From Mangrovimicrobium sp048323675 (GTDB lineage Bacteria; Pseudomonadota; Gammaproteobacteria; Pseudomonadales; Halieaceae): a DNA stretch of 64,000 nucleotides. The position numbers and the translations under genes are program-made. The DNA lies in contig NZ_JBLWFK010000002.1 in NCBI RefSeq assembly GCF_048323675.1, positions 434,001 through 498,000 of the forward strand. The letters run 5' to 3'. Position 1 is the stretch's first letter. Every line of letters starts with the position of its first letter. The notes under the pieces are model-generated. The model saw only the letters and a program-made list of their open reading frames with translations, was not told the DNA's origin and made no database searches. Of the stretch, positions 27,108 to 36,469 are shown piece after piece.

Positions 27108-28160
27108 TCAGAACCGCCGGAACAAGCCCACGGTAAAAGCGGTAACGGAAGCGTCATAGAACTCGATGTCGTGGTCCTCGGTGAAGTAACCCGCCGTCAG
27201 GTTCAGCGCCCAGGGTTCCCAGCCAAACGGAGCTGAATAGAACACCGTGGCAGATGCACCGAAGCGCTGCGCATCGTCGCGCTCACCGTAAACCGGGTTG
27301 CTACGATCGTATTCCATATCCTGGTAAGCGACGTTGAATACCCATCGCCAGCGTGGATTGTGCAGGTAGATATAGTTCAGGCTCGCCCCGTAGCCGTCGC
27401 TGGCCATGGCGCCACCGTCGAGGTCTGCCTCACGAAACTCCAGGGACGGGGTAAGGATGTGCCTGCCTTCGCCGAGCTTTGCCTCGTAGCTCACCTTGAA
27501 CTGGTTCAAATCGCCATTGCGGTCCAGCAGCTTGCGCTGGCCCGTACTCAGTCCCAGGCCTTGCCCGCTGCGTTCGTTGTCGATATCGATGGACTTGCTG
27601 GAATATTCCATCTCGAAGCCGCTGCCGAACATACGTTCCCAGGTGAGCCGGTAGCCTTCTCCTGTGCGTTCGGTATCCCGTCGCTTTACGTCAGTCTGGT
27701 AGGGGTCTTCCCAGACATCGGCCGCCAGGCTGGTCGAAACCAGGGCGAGACCGAAGATTCCGGCGCCACCGGCATCCTGGCGAACGCCCGCAAGGGCTGA
27801 GAGGTCGAAGGTCAGGAAATCTTCCAGCAGGTTGCCCGCGTAAATCTGTGTGCGGGTCGAGGCGAAGGTGTAGGACAGTTCGAAGTTCAACATGGGAACG
27901 ACGGCGCTTTCATTGTCCGGCTCACCGCTGATGTCATCGGTGACCGCATCGCCAACGTCCACGATGCCACGCGCGAGCTTGGCTATCATGTTGCTCTCTA
28001 TATCGAGTACGCCAGCGCCGACATTGACGTAACCGCTCAGGCCGCTCTTCTCGGGGATAATGGTGACCGCATTGACTGGACTACCGAAGGTCGTCAGGCA
28101 AAGACCGGTCAACATGGGCACGGCTGCCTTGAGAAATTCCGCTTTTCGCTTTACGAACAT
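27108..28160 (-). CDS. DUF2860-like outer-membrane protein
   Basis: 350 residues with a signal peptide ending near SPVNA. EKSGLSGYVNVGAGVLDIESNM opens the mature part, which I recognise as DUF2860-like (from memory). Many amphipathic strands follow and the C-terminus is VGLFRRF, with the terminal Phe expected of an outer-membrane barrel. The ribosome site GGGGAGG before the ATG is very strong. It is the last backbone gene before the tRNA fragment. Function unknown. Confidence 0.8.
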   Translation of the reverse strand: MFVKRKAEFLKAAVPMLTGLCLTTFGSPVNAVTIIPEKSGLSGYVNVGAGVLDIESNMIAKLARGIVDVGDAVTDDISGEPDNESAVVPMLNFELSYTFASTRTQIYAGNLLEDFLTFDLSALAGVRQDAGGAGIFGLALVSTSLAADVWEDPYQTDVKRRDTERTGEGYRLTWERMFGSGFEMEYSSKSIDIDNERSGQGLGLSTGQRKLLDRNGDLNQFKVSYEAKLGEGRHILTPSLEFREADLDGGAMASDGYGASLNYIYLHNPRWRWVFNVAYQDMEYDRSNPVYGERDDAQRFGASATVFYSAPFGWEPWALNLTAGYFTEDHDIEFYDASVTAFTVGLFRRF

Positions 28161-28360
28161 AACACCTCCCCGAGCTGTGCAAATTTTTTAGTAGCCTCTT
28201 TAATATAGTCACAATTTTTATGGGGGTAAAGAATACACCCTACAGAACATACGTGAAGATTTATCGCGAGTGGGATTCGTGACGCAGGTTGGGGAAAGAT
28301 CGCGTGAGCAGGGCGAAGAGAGATCAATGCAACAGGATTGCGTGGATTTCAGGCAGGCAC

Positions 28361-28399
28361 AAAAAAGCCCGCAGAATCTTCGACTCTGCGGGCTTTTTT
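28361..28399 (-). terminator. strong bidirectional terminator beside the tRNA fragment
   Basis: AAAAAAGCCCGCAGA (28361-28375) pairs with TCTGCGGGCTTTTTT (28385-28399) around a short loop. It has an A-run on one side and a T-run on the other, so it can work in both directions. Read on the minus strand it lies just after the CCA end of the tRNA-Asn fragment, so it is most likely the original tRNA terminator. Confidence 0.9.
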
Positions 28400-28404
28400 G
28401 TATA

Positions 28405-28449
28405 TGGCTCCGCCTGCTGGGCTCGAACCAGCGACCCAATGATTAACAG
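28405..28449 (-). pseudogene. tRNA-Asn 3' fragment (attachment-site scar)
   Basis: On the minus strand this reads as the anticodon loop CTGTTAATC (GTT anticodon), variable region, T-arm GCTGGTTCGAGCCCAGC, acceptor 3' strand and encoded CCA: the 3' part of a tRNA-Asn gene. Resemblance stops right at the anticodon loop. The expected 5' acceptor strand (TCCGCCT) and D-arm are absent from the following bases. Tyrosine integrases that target tRNA genes leave exactly such a 3' copy at the far end of the element. The intact gene would be expected on the other side, beyond the right edge. Confidence 0.8.
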
Positions 28450-28667
28450 GCCCCTCAAGTGCACTTTGGTGCTCTGCGGTACTCTTCGAAACACCATTGA
28501 AAACAAAGATATAGCGTAACTTCCTATGAGTCAAGAAGAGTGGGAAAGTGTACAAAAGAGGGGCGTGTTGTTCCCTAATTTGTACCCTCGATAGGGTCAG
28601 TTCGAGCAATGTTTAGCCAGGTGCTATATTGTCCGGCAGACTACTAAGACAATCCGGATGTCATCCA

Positions 28668-29684
28668 ATGGGAATTGATTCCCCCCTCTACATAGGCATT
28701 GATCTGGCGATTGCTAAGAAGAAACGCCTTCCTGTAGTGGCCTGCCAGTGGCGTGAGGAACAGTGTCTTCCACTACCGCTCCGATCGCTCGATATTGTTC
28801 CACCCATTGGTTCCGGAAACATCGGTGCTCTTGATCCTGTAGCGGTTTGTGAATTCGCCAATGAGGTTAGCTGTTATCTCCAAGAGATCAGCCGCTACTA
28901 CAGTGCACCAATTGCTCGAATAGCCATAGATGCTCCTCGTGCCCCAGCACTGGCCGTGCAAGGACGTCGCCAGTGCGAGGTGGCACTAGATCGAGCGGGT
29001 ATTAGTTGTATACCAACACCTGTCGACGTACAGGTTGTGCAAATATTAGCCAAGGCAAGGATGCACATCGAGTCTGGCGGTGCTGAGTCTCGAATCCCCC
29101 ATGCGAATCAGCTTTGGATGATCTACGGTTTCGAGTTGTTCCGTCAGCTGGAAGAAATCGCTCCCTGCCTTGAGGTGTATCCCCAATTGACGGTTCGACT
29201 ATTGGAGGCGGGTGATACTCACAAATCCAAACCAGGTGCTGTCGAATACCAGCGGATGGTAGCCGCAGTTCATACAGGCTGGCCCGAAGACTTCGGCCCC
29301 CAATTGGGGGAGGTCGGTCATGGAGCACGGCATGATCAGTTGGACGCATTTTTAGCTGCATGGGTCGCAGCGCTACCTGAACCACGTCGACAAGCCTATG
29401 GGGTTCCTCCACACGATGTTATTTGGGCGCCTAGGGTAGAGGCGAGCAAGTTTAGGCCTACTAACGAGGAAAAGACTGCTAAAGCAAAACCTGTCTCCGA
29501 GCCCATCAGTACCAGTCTACGCGAGCACATGGTGTGCCCCGCATGCCAAACGTATAACTTCAAGCGATGGCCGTTGGGCTGGGATGCGCATGCGGCTCAT
29601 CGCTGCGAAGGTGTAGAAGGAGATAGCCCTGAGGCTCGCAAAGCTGACTTTAAGGCTCGGTTTCTCGTTCCGGTAAAGCGTTGA
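28668..29684 (+). CDS. DUF429 (predicted RNase H-fold) protein with C-terminal Cys motif
   Basis: 338 residues from the ATG at 28668; 13 codons upstream are open but begin at a weak start. DUF429 is a predicted RNase H-like nuclease family. Acidic positions expected of that fold are visible in YIGIDLAIAKKK and RIAIDAPRAP, with GHGARHDQLDAFLAAWVA near residue 220. A C-terminal extension carries CPACQTYNFKRWPLGWDAH, a possible metal-binding module not typical of the core family. It is the first gene inside the island. Function unproven. Confidence 0.75.
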   Translation: MGIDSPLYIGIDLAIAKKKRLPVVACQWREEQCLPLPLRSLDIVPPIGSGNIGALDPVAVCEFANEVSCYLQEISRYYSAPIARIAIDAPRAPALAVQGRRQCEVALDRAGISCIPTPVDVQVVQILAKARMHIESGGAESRIPHANQLWMIYGFELFRQLEEIAPCLEVYPQLTVRLLEAGDTHKSKPGAVEYQRMVAAVHTGWPEDFGPQLGEVGHGARHDQLDAFLAAWVAALPEPRRQAYGVPPHDVIWAPRVEASKFRPTNEEKTAKAKPVSEPISTSLREHMVCPACQTYNFKRWPLGWDAHAAHRCEGVEGDSPEARKADFKARFLVPVKR

Positions 29685-29820
29685 AATTTGGCGCCTTTGG
29701 AGTACAGGGGGGGGGCGGCGAGTTGGGCCGTGTCGTGAAGAGTATAAAGGCGTGTTTTATAGTTATCTCTTTGATAATCTTAAGGTTGTTTAGATCAGTC
29801 AACAGATCAATGGGATTCAG

Positions 29821-30216
29821 ATGCCGTTTGAGAAAGGCCAAAGTGGAAATCCGGAGGGGCGGCCCAAAGGTATCACGGACCGCCGTATGCGGGTCCGCGA
29901 TCTTCTGGAGCCGAGTGCCCCCGAGCTGGCCGCGAAAGCCGTCGAAATGGCGCTGCAAGGAGATTCGGTCATGCTAAAAGCGTGTCTCGATAAATTGATC
30001 CCTAACGCCCGTGCGACCGCGGATTCACCCGTATTCGAAGGGAAATCCTTGGCGGAGCAGGGGCGCTCGGTCATAGCTTTAGTGTCAGGGGGGCATCTCC
30101 CCGTGGAGTCTGCTCGTGCGGTAATGGGGCTACTGGAACAACAGGCTCGCCTCGAAGAGCATGGGGACCTGGAGGAGCGAATAGCTGCATTGGAAGAGGC
30201 TAAAAATGTCGCTTAG
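29821..30216 (+). CDS. DUF5681 family protein
   Basis: 131 residues. The N-terminus FEKGQSGNPEGRPKG is the DUF5681 signature, a small basic segment common next to phage terminase and structural genes. The middle (SAPELAAKAVEMALQGDSVMLK) is helical and the C-terminus (LLEQQARLEEHGDLEERIAALEEA) looks like a coiled coil. Its end overlaps the next small gene by 11 bases. No terminase is visible nearby, so it may be a phage remnant or an island-specific gene. Confidence 0.75.
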   Translation: MPFEKGQSGNPEGRPKGITDRRMRVRDLLEPSAPELAAKAVEMALQGDSVMLKACLDKLIPNARATADSPVFEGKSLAEQGRSVIALVSGGHLPVESARAVMGLLEQQARLEEHGDLEERIAALEEAKNVA

Positions 30217-30424
30217 AAATCGGATTCGCAACTTAGAAAAGGCGCGGCGCGCAAAGCAGCGCGCTGGTCTTCCCTCCGTAGTTCTTGTCCGTGAGGGTGA
30301 GAGCGAGGAAGAAGCCTTCGAACGCACTTTTGAAGGGTTCGAAGTACCTGAAGACCACGCGGTCATCATAGCCCCAGAGCCGTTATCGATAGAGGAGTGG
30401 GAGGCGAAGTACTCGCCGCAATGA
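30206..30424 (+). CDS. small hypothetical protein (72 aa)
   Basis: Basic N-terminus (MSLRNRIRNLEKARRAKQRAG), then VVLVREGESEEEAFERTFEG and an acidic C-terminus. It overlaps the DUF5681 gene by 11 bases, which supports co-translation. Pairs of this kind occur in mobile DNA. I recognise no domain. Confidence 0.65.
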   Translation: MSLRNRIRNLEKARRAKQRAGLPSVVLVREGESEEEAFERTFEGFEVPEDHAVIIAPEPLSIEEWEAKYSPQ

Positions 30425-30532
30425 GCCCTTTGTATACCCATACTGTATCCTGCGGCGGCTCGAGTCAGACCGATTGGGGGCGAGCGAATGATAGGCTATC
30501 AGCCATATTGAAGAACATACATTGGGGGCGCC

Positions 30533-31135
30533 GTGTCCACCACATATAAAAGATTGATAGAGGTGAGTCGCTGCATCGACGGGATTCCGGTACAGCTGGT
30601 TCTCCAGCGAAGAACCACTTCTAGCGAAGAAAGTTCCTGGTTTGTCCTTTGTTGGCGCACTCGGTATCCCGATTCAGGCGCCAACAGGCGCTTTTATTGG
30701 ATCAAATCAGGCTATTGGCTAATGCCCGCAATAATTGCTCGTGACATGCTGCTCGAAATGGATTCTTTGGGTGGATTCGACGAACAGTATTTTGATCTTC
30801 GCCGTCGACCGAATTTTGCAGTGACAAATTCGACTGATTTGGGCCATGTCCGCCGCGATTACGTTTTAGAAGAAATTACAGCGGAGGAAGAAAATTGGGG
30901 GGATAGCCCGCAGTTTCTCGTATGCTCAGATCCGAGTAGTTATTGGAAGAAGGTCATGTTAGTAGACACCAACCGTCAGATGGTAATGTTTCGGTCAATT
31001 ACCTTGGACCCTCTATACAAGCCCAAAAAAACTATCCGTAACGGTGCTGACTGGTGGTTGGATAACTCAATGATCGATGCCAACGTCCAACAGATGGGGG
31101 CTATGTCAGATGCGCTGGAAACGTTTCTAAGATAG
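30533..31135 (+). CDS. hypothetical protein (200 aa)
   Basis: GTG start at 30533 without a clear ribosome site. The sequence alternates strands and aromatic residues (SSWFVLCWRTRYP, RFYWIKSGYWLMPAI, LEEITAEEENWGDSP) with no signal peptide and no membrane helix. I do not recognise the family. Base composition is lower in GC than the backbone, as for its island neighbours. It precedes the large helicase gene by 218 bases. Confidence 0.6.
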   Translation: MSTTYKRLIEVSRCIDGIPVQLVLQRRTTSSEESSWFVLCWRTRYPDSGANRRFYWIKSGYWLMPAIIARDMLLEMDSLGGFDEQYFDLRRRPNFAVTNSTDLGHVRRDYVLEEITAEEENWGDSPQFLVCSDPSSYWKKVMLVDTNRQMVMFRSITLDPLYKPKKTIRNGADWWLDNSMIDANVQQMGAMSDALETFLR

Positions 31136-31353
31136 TACGATATTTCAGATTCACTCGGAAGGAGGCTGGTGGATTCCACAATACATTCTAATATGTTGCG
31201 TGTAATCGCGTGTTTAGCAAGTGATAGGCTGTCAGCGTGCGTGGTGTTCAGTACCCGATAGGCCAACTGCTATCGACACGTGCCTCATTCCTCCAATTCC
31301 GTTATAAGATGATGAAGCTGATCTGATTCTGAACGAGGATCAAGGAGAGATAG

Positions 31354-34300
31354 TTGGATTTAATAGAGCAGACAACGAATTCATTGTCATCAGCTTCTGA
31401 TCCTGAATCATCGCCTATCAGTAAAGCGATGACCGTACTTTGCGCCTATTTCCGTGAATTCCTAGAGACAGACTTTAAAAAAGCAAGACTACCCAAACGT
31501 AGGTACTCAATGCGGGATTCTAAGAGTAACCGAATGGGGGTGCGGATAGAGCGGTTTAGCCAATTTCGTCATCTAATAGCCCAAAAACTAACACAGCGCA
31601 CCGCGAGTTTGGCGATCAATCCTGGAAAGTATCGTGCAGACCTAAGCTTGACCGTCCGTGCAGGTATTGACAGTGCAATCGATAGTGTCGATGCCACTCA
31701 GCTTCGTTCCTCAGCGCTTCTAATACCCAATGCTTTGATACAACGCTACAAAATTGAAAAGAATCTTGATAAAGCTACGAGCGACGCCCGTCAAGCTCTT
31801 GCAACCGGGCTCCGACGTGAAATAGTCGAGCCTCTAATTCTGCTCCTAGAACCCGTATTCAGTGACAAAGATGACATTGACGATTCGTCCAGTGCACGTC
31901 AGCTAGAAGGATACACTGACGAAGTAGTGGAACTGTTGCTTGATGAGGCTGTAGAAGTGCTACCCGGGGCTGTGGCTGACTGCTTAGTCAAGAATGAAAC
32001 CGGCACATTTGTTAGCCTGGTTGAAGATTTATGTGACGTCAACCGTATAAAACTGGTACTCCAGAATTATTTCTCTCACTTCGGTGCGGCAGATCTTTTT
32101 ATTGATCTGCGTGAATTACTTTCTAGTCGACAGCTACTTGAAAATACCTCCATCTATCTCAACGTTGGAGAGATTCAGCACAAAACAAATAAATTTCCTT
32201 TGTATTATATCCCGCTCGATGTCGACCTCGATGGTTCTTCCATTCGAATGGGGTTTCAAAGCTTTATCTATGTGAACAAGCCTGCATGCGATTACATCGC
32301 TGGTGAACTAACGAGACAAACCGACCGCACGGTTCCAAATCCAATCAGTGAGCGAATCTTTCATCAAGAAGATCAGCAAACATTCATTGATCTCATCGAA
32401 GTTACGTTGCACAAGATTCTCGTTGGATTGCAATGCAACGGTGAGGTAGATTTCTTAGCCTCAGTACTTCAGTCAGCCATAGGAGATGGCTTTAGAATTT
32501 CCAATGAAATGAGTCTATCTTTGGCTGATCAAACGGATGAGGCCATCGTAAATGACTATGAAATGCTGATGTCGGGTCTGGAATCTGATAATCCGCTTGT
32601 TATCGAATTCGAATCGTTAGTAAGTTCCTTTTTGTCGTCCAATCCCGTCTCTATAGAGAGGCAGATTGATACCGAATGGCGAGAGCTCGGGGTTCCAGAT
32701 CGACTGGTATTTGAAAGTCCGCTGCCACTAGCGGAAGAACAACGTAAATTGATGCAGGCAGTTCATAATGAGAAATCGCGGGTAATTGTTGTAGAGGGTC
32801 CCCCCGGAACTGGTAAGTCACACTCCCTGGCCGCTCTAGCATTTGATGTTATACAGCATGGGAAAAATGTTCTTATCCTTTCTGACAAAACGGAAGCACT
32901 CAATGTTGTTGAAGGGAAGTTAAATGACGTTATCGAGCGCATACGAGGCGATGAGGCGGAGTACGTAAATCCAGTACTCCGGCTTGGTCGAGATTCTGTA
33001 AATTACGCAAACATCGTAAAAACAGCATCTATCCACAAACTTAAAACTTCTCTTCAGAGCTTTAAGTCTAGTGAGAGTATATTCAACCAAGAATTTGATG
33101 GTTTGCGTAGCACTTTGACGAAAGACGTACGCGACAGAATTGATGCGGGTAAGAATCTAGACCTCCGCGAAGTCACTTCCTTTTACCAAAGAGAGGACGC
33201 GTATCGAGAACTTGTGCCTGAGTCTGATTATTTTAGCGATGAGGATATACGTTCACTCAATATATTGTCCCGGTTCTTCAACTTGCTGGATGAAAATAGA
33301 GCCTTCTTCGGACAGTTTTTTCGTGGAGATAATGACTTAGAGAATTTGAAGTCATTGCAGAGATTACGTCCTGCGCTAGGCGATGTGAGTAAGGATCTTA
33401 AAAAGCTCATCAAGACGTGGCCAAAAATTAATCTCGACCGAGCAGAACAGTTAAAAACTTTACAGAGAGAGATCGAGGACGAAAAGATGCCTGTCTTCGG
33501 TTATTTATTTCGGAAAAAATTTTTAAAGCAGGCATCTAGAACAGCTTCTGACATCCTGGGAAGCGACGTTGATGACGTTCGAAAGATGAGAGAAACATTT
33601 CTTGAATTGGCTAGTATACGAAATGACATTGAAAACGTCCTGAATGGCCGAGCTGTAGGTCCTAGTTTGTATCGCGAATTTCACTCATGCATTTGCGCTG
33701 GAATTACATTGAATAGAAAAGATGTTGTACTTATCGAGGAGTACCTTGCGCTCGATCATCAATCGTTACGTAACTACGAGGTCCCAGTTGATATTAGAGA
33801 GCTTCTTGGTGCAACTGAACAGGATCAAAGAAAACTAAAAGAGTTTTTTGAGCTCCGTGAAGAAGAGCGTACGCTTTCCGAAAAATTTGATGCGATTCCG
33901 GAGTATGACTACCTAAAGATAAAGTCAGACTATGAGGACCTTTGTGCCAAACGCATTGCAAATATAATTGATGAACGCGTCGTAAATTTTGTTGAAGAGA
34001 AGAAGAACGACGCGAAACTTATAAAAGATATTATTCGCAACAAGTCAAAGTTTCCGGTCGATAAATTTGGAGCGCTACGAAATGCTTTTCCAGTAATGAT
34101 TGCTGGCTTAAGAGATTATGCGAACTATATCCCTTTAGAAAAGGGACTATTTGATCTTGTTATTATTGACGAAGCATCTCAAGTTTCAATTGCACAGGCA
34201 CTGCCGGCAATACTTCGTAGTAAAAAAATAGTGTTGATGGGAGATCGTAAGCAATTTGGTAATGTAAAAGCGGCCACGGCTAGTAAAGCGCTCAACAATG

Positions 34301-35718
34301 CGTATTTCCAAGAAGTTAAGGAAGCTTTTGAAGGCCTTGAAACAGTGCTAGATACTGGCTTGCAAACACGCTTGAAAAATCTCGACGTTACCAAGAGTGT
34401 CATGGATTTCGGCGAAATGACTTCCAATTTCTCTATCATGCTACGCAAGCATTTCAGGGGCTACCCTGAAATAATATCTTTCTCGTCTAAGCACTTTTAT
34501 GGCAATGCTCTGCAGGTCCTAAAGTTGAGAGGCAAGCCTATTGAAGATGTTCTCGAGTTTGTGATTTCGGATCAACCCGAATGCTTTGAAGAAATTCGCA
34601 ATGCCAACAAGTGGGAGGCTGACGTAATCATCGAACGCCTAGAGGCACTAATTAATCTTGATGATCCTCCCTCAGTAGCCGTAATCACCCCTTTCCGCGA
34701 ACAGCAGAGATATATAAATGACCAGGTAATGCGTCATCCGAAAGCTGTCGAATTTCGGGAAAAGCTCCATATCGCAATATTTACTGCGGATACCTGTCAG
34801 GGAGAAGAAAGAGACATCATCTTTTATTCGTTCGTTGCTACCCGCGGGCAAGACCGGCTTAACTATGTATTCCCCAAAGATATGGATGGCGTAACTGAAG
34901 ATGAGACGGATGGCCTACTCAAATTTCAACGCCTAAACGTAGCCTTTAGTCGGGGTAAGGAGAAGCTAGTCTTTGTATGCTCGAAGCCAATAGAAGAGTA
35001 TAAAGGATCAGCCAGACATGTTCTGCAGCATTATAAGAGAGTCTTGGATGGTGCAAAGCAACTACCCTCTAAGGATCAAACTGATTCTAAGTCTCCAATG
35101 GAAGCTCAATTGCTTGAGTGGCTGGCAAGCACCTCATTTGCAACAAAGCATCAAGGTAACCTCGAGATGATTCCTCAATTTCCCGTAGGTGAATACCTCA
35201 GATCAATAGACCCATCATATAGACATCCTGATTATAAGGTTGATTTTCTTTTACGTCTGAGAACAGACGATTCTATACAGCAGGTTATTGTAGAGTATGA
35301 CGGTTTTGAATTTCATTTTGAAAAAAATAGGGCTATCAATAGTGGTAATTGGCAGCATTATCTCTTGGAGTCAGATGTAGAACGAGAGGCAATACTGGAA
35401 GGTTATGGGTATAAAATGCTTCGAGTAAATCGCTTCAACATAGGAAACGACCCTATCTCATCGCTCGACAAGCGACTTAATGACGCCTTTGGTGTACTTG
35501 ACGCAGCAGAATACGAAAATGAGGTCCTCTATGGAATCAAAACGCGTACTGAAAAAAATCAAAAAGGCTTGGAGGAGGGCACCCATAAAACGTGTAATAA
35601 ATGCAATGAAATAAAACCGCTCGGGCAGTTCAAGGATTCCTCGTTAAAGAGTGGCTATGGGCGTATTTGTAAAAGTTGTAAAGGGAAAGTACGTATTACC
35701 CGGTCCTGGTACAGTTAA
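31354..35718 (+). CDS. large SF1 helicase with C-terminal REase-like domain and zinc finger
   Basis: 1454 residues; TTG start supported by AAGGAGAG six bases upstream. An N-terminal region of about 470 residues has no family I recognise. A UPF1/Dna2-like SF1 helicase core follows: Walker A GPPGTGKS (482-489), DEAS (939-942), VLMGDRKQFGNV, RKHFRGYPEIISFSSK, TADTCQGEERDII and the motif VI region LNVAFSRGKEKLVFV. A long charged, mostly helical insert separates the first two motifs. From about 1247 a Vsr/DUF559/MTES_1575-type nuclease-like domain contains D1297 (YKVDFLL) and E1314 (VEYDG). The end has four cysteines (CNKCNEIKP, CKSCKGK), the zinc module seen in HNH proteins. Helicase-REase fusions of this type occur in defence islands; a phage-defence role is inference. 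Confidence 0.85.
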   Translation: MDLIEQTTNSLSSASDPESSPISKAMTVLCAYFREFLETDFKKARLPKRRYSMRDSKSNRMGVRIERFSQFRHLIAQKLTQRTASLAINPGKYRADLSLTVRAGIDSAIDSVDATQLRSSALLIPNALIQRYKIEKNLDKATSDARQALATGLRREIVEPLILLLEPVFSDKDDIDDSSSARQLEGYTDEVVELLLDEAVEVLPGAVADCLVKNETGTFVSLVEDLCDVNRIKLVLQNYFSHFGAADLFIDLRELLSSRQLLENTSIYLNVGEIQHKTNKFPLYYIPLDVDLDGSSIRMGFQSFIYVNKPACDYIAGELTRQTDRTVPNPISERIFHQEDQQTFIDLIEVTLHKILVGLQCNGEVDFLASVLQSAIGDGFRISNEMSLSLADQTDEAIVNDYEMLMSGLESDNPLVIEFESLVSSFLSSNPVSIERQIDTEWRELGVPDRLVFESPLPLAEEQRKLMQAVHNEKSRVIVVEGPPGTGKSHSLAALAFDVIQHGKNVLILSDKTEALNVVEGKLNDVIERIRGDEAEYVNPVLRLGRDSVNYANIVKTASIHKLKTSLQSFKSSESIFNQEFDGLRSTLTKDVRDRIDAGKNLDLREVTSFYQREDAYRELVPESDYFSDEDIRSLNILSRFFNLLDENRAFFGQFFRGDNDLENLKSLQRLRPALGDVSKDLKKLIKTWPKINLDRAEQLKTLQREIEDEKMPVFGYLFRKKFLKQASRTASDILGSDVDDVRKMRETFLELASIRNDIENVLNGRAVGPSLYREFHSCICAGITLNRKDVVLIEEYLALDHQSLRNYEVPVDIRELLGATEQDQRKLKEFFELREEERTLSEKFDAIPEYDYLKIKSDYEDLCAKRIANIIDERVVNFVEEKKNDAKLIKDIIRNKSKFPVDKFGALRNAFPVMIAGLRDYANYIPLEKGLFDLVIIDEASQVSIAQALPAILRSKKIVLMGDRKQFGNVKAATASKALNNAYFQEVKEAFEGLETVLDTGLQTRLKNLDVTKSVMDFGEMTSNFSIMLRKHFRGYPEIISFSSKHFYGNALQVLKLRGKPIEDVLEFVISDQPECFEEIRNANKWEADVIIERLEALINLDDPPSVAVITPFREQQRYINDQVMRHPKAVEFREKLHIAIFTADTCQGEERDIIFYSFVATRGQDRLNYVFPKDMDGVTEDETDGLLKFQRLNVAFSRGKEKLVFVCSKPIEEYKGSARHVLQHYKRVLDGAKQLPSKDQTDSKSPMEAQLLEWLASTSFATKHQGNLEMIPQFPVGEYLRSIDPSYRHPDYKVDFLLRLRTDDSIQQVIVEYDGFEFHFEKNRAINSGNWQHYLLESDVEREAILEGYGYKMLRVNRFNIGNDPISSLDKRLNDAFGVLDAAEYENEVLYGIKTRTEKNQKGLEEGTHKTCNKCNEIKPLGQFKDSSLKSGYGRICKSCKGKVRITRSWYS

Positions 35719-35931
35719 GAGTTCTCGTTCCATAAAAGTTCGTTTGAATTGAGTTATATAAGTGCTCTGCATGGAACTGACCAATGAAATCGATCATTAG
35801 CGTGTCGCAAGCCACAAGATTTACTCTGGAGCAAATGATGGCCGGTCATGGGCTCTTTCTGATTTTTGGATAATGTCCGCTTTCGCCTAGGAGCGGAAGC
35901 TCCCATTGTGAAGGTGGGGATGTGAGTTGGC

Positions 35932-36402
35932 TTACTCCATGCGAATGCCAAAATCCATTATCCGACCTACCCTCGTTGAAGGGTCGCTTGGCGTAAAGAT
36001 GTGAAATGACCACTTGTCGACTGCTAGTGCAGTACCTTCGGGCCAATACCACCCGAAGCCGTCGGCAGCACGAGTCAGACCAGTGACTTCAAGCCTAATT
36101 TGCGGAGTCAGTTCGACCGCCTTTACGGCATCGATCAGGCTTTGCTTCAGCGTGTCAAACGCTGCGGCGGTCGCCTTGATCTGGATATTAATAGAGAGGA
36201 CTCCTGGCTTGATTTCGCCGTAGGGCGGAGCCACTTCATTTTCAGACCTGAACACGTCTAGCTGAACGTCAACAGGCTCATTATGGTTCCACACAGCAAT
36301 GCTGACGCCAAGCATGGTCAGCCTTTGAGAGTGGCCTCCATTTTCAAACTCGCTGGCGTAATTCCATTGAACCGGATTGAATCCCATAATGCTCAAGGGC
36401 AT
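35932..36402 (-). CDS. hypothetical protein (156 aa)
   Basis: Soluble protein without signal peptide, rich in strands: MLGVSIAVWNHNEPVDVQLD, GVLSINIQIKATAAAFDTL, LEVTGLTRAADGFGWYWPEG. The pattern might suit a small beta-sandwich but I do not recognise a family. It is on the minus strand after a 213-base gap without genes, and is followed by a small zinc-ribbon gene in the same direction (67 bases apart). Confidence 0.55.
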   Translation of the reverse strand: MPLSIMGFNPVQWNYASEFENGGHSQRLTMLGVSIAVWNHNEPVDVQLDVFRSENEVAPPYGEIKPGVLSINIQIKATAAAFDTLKQSLIDAVKAVELTPQIRLEVTGLTRAADGFGWYWPEGTALAVDKWSFHIFTPSDPSTRVGRIMDFGIRME

Positions 36403-36469
36403 ATTCCTTGTCAGTTATCTTCCTGGCATCGTATCTCAGGCCGTTATGTACAAAAAGCCTTATAGATTT

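Noticed and set aside
28289..28519. 76-codon frame across the tRNA fragment
   Set aside because: It reads through the terminator and the tRNA remnant; the familiar CWARTSDP-type peptide is a known artefact of translating tRNA DNA.
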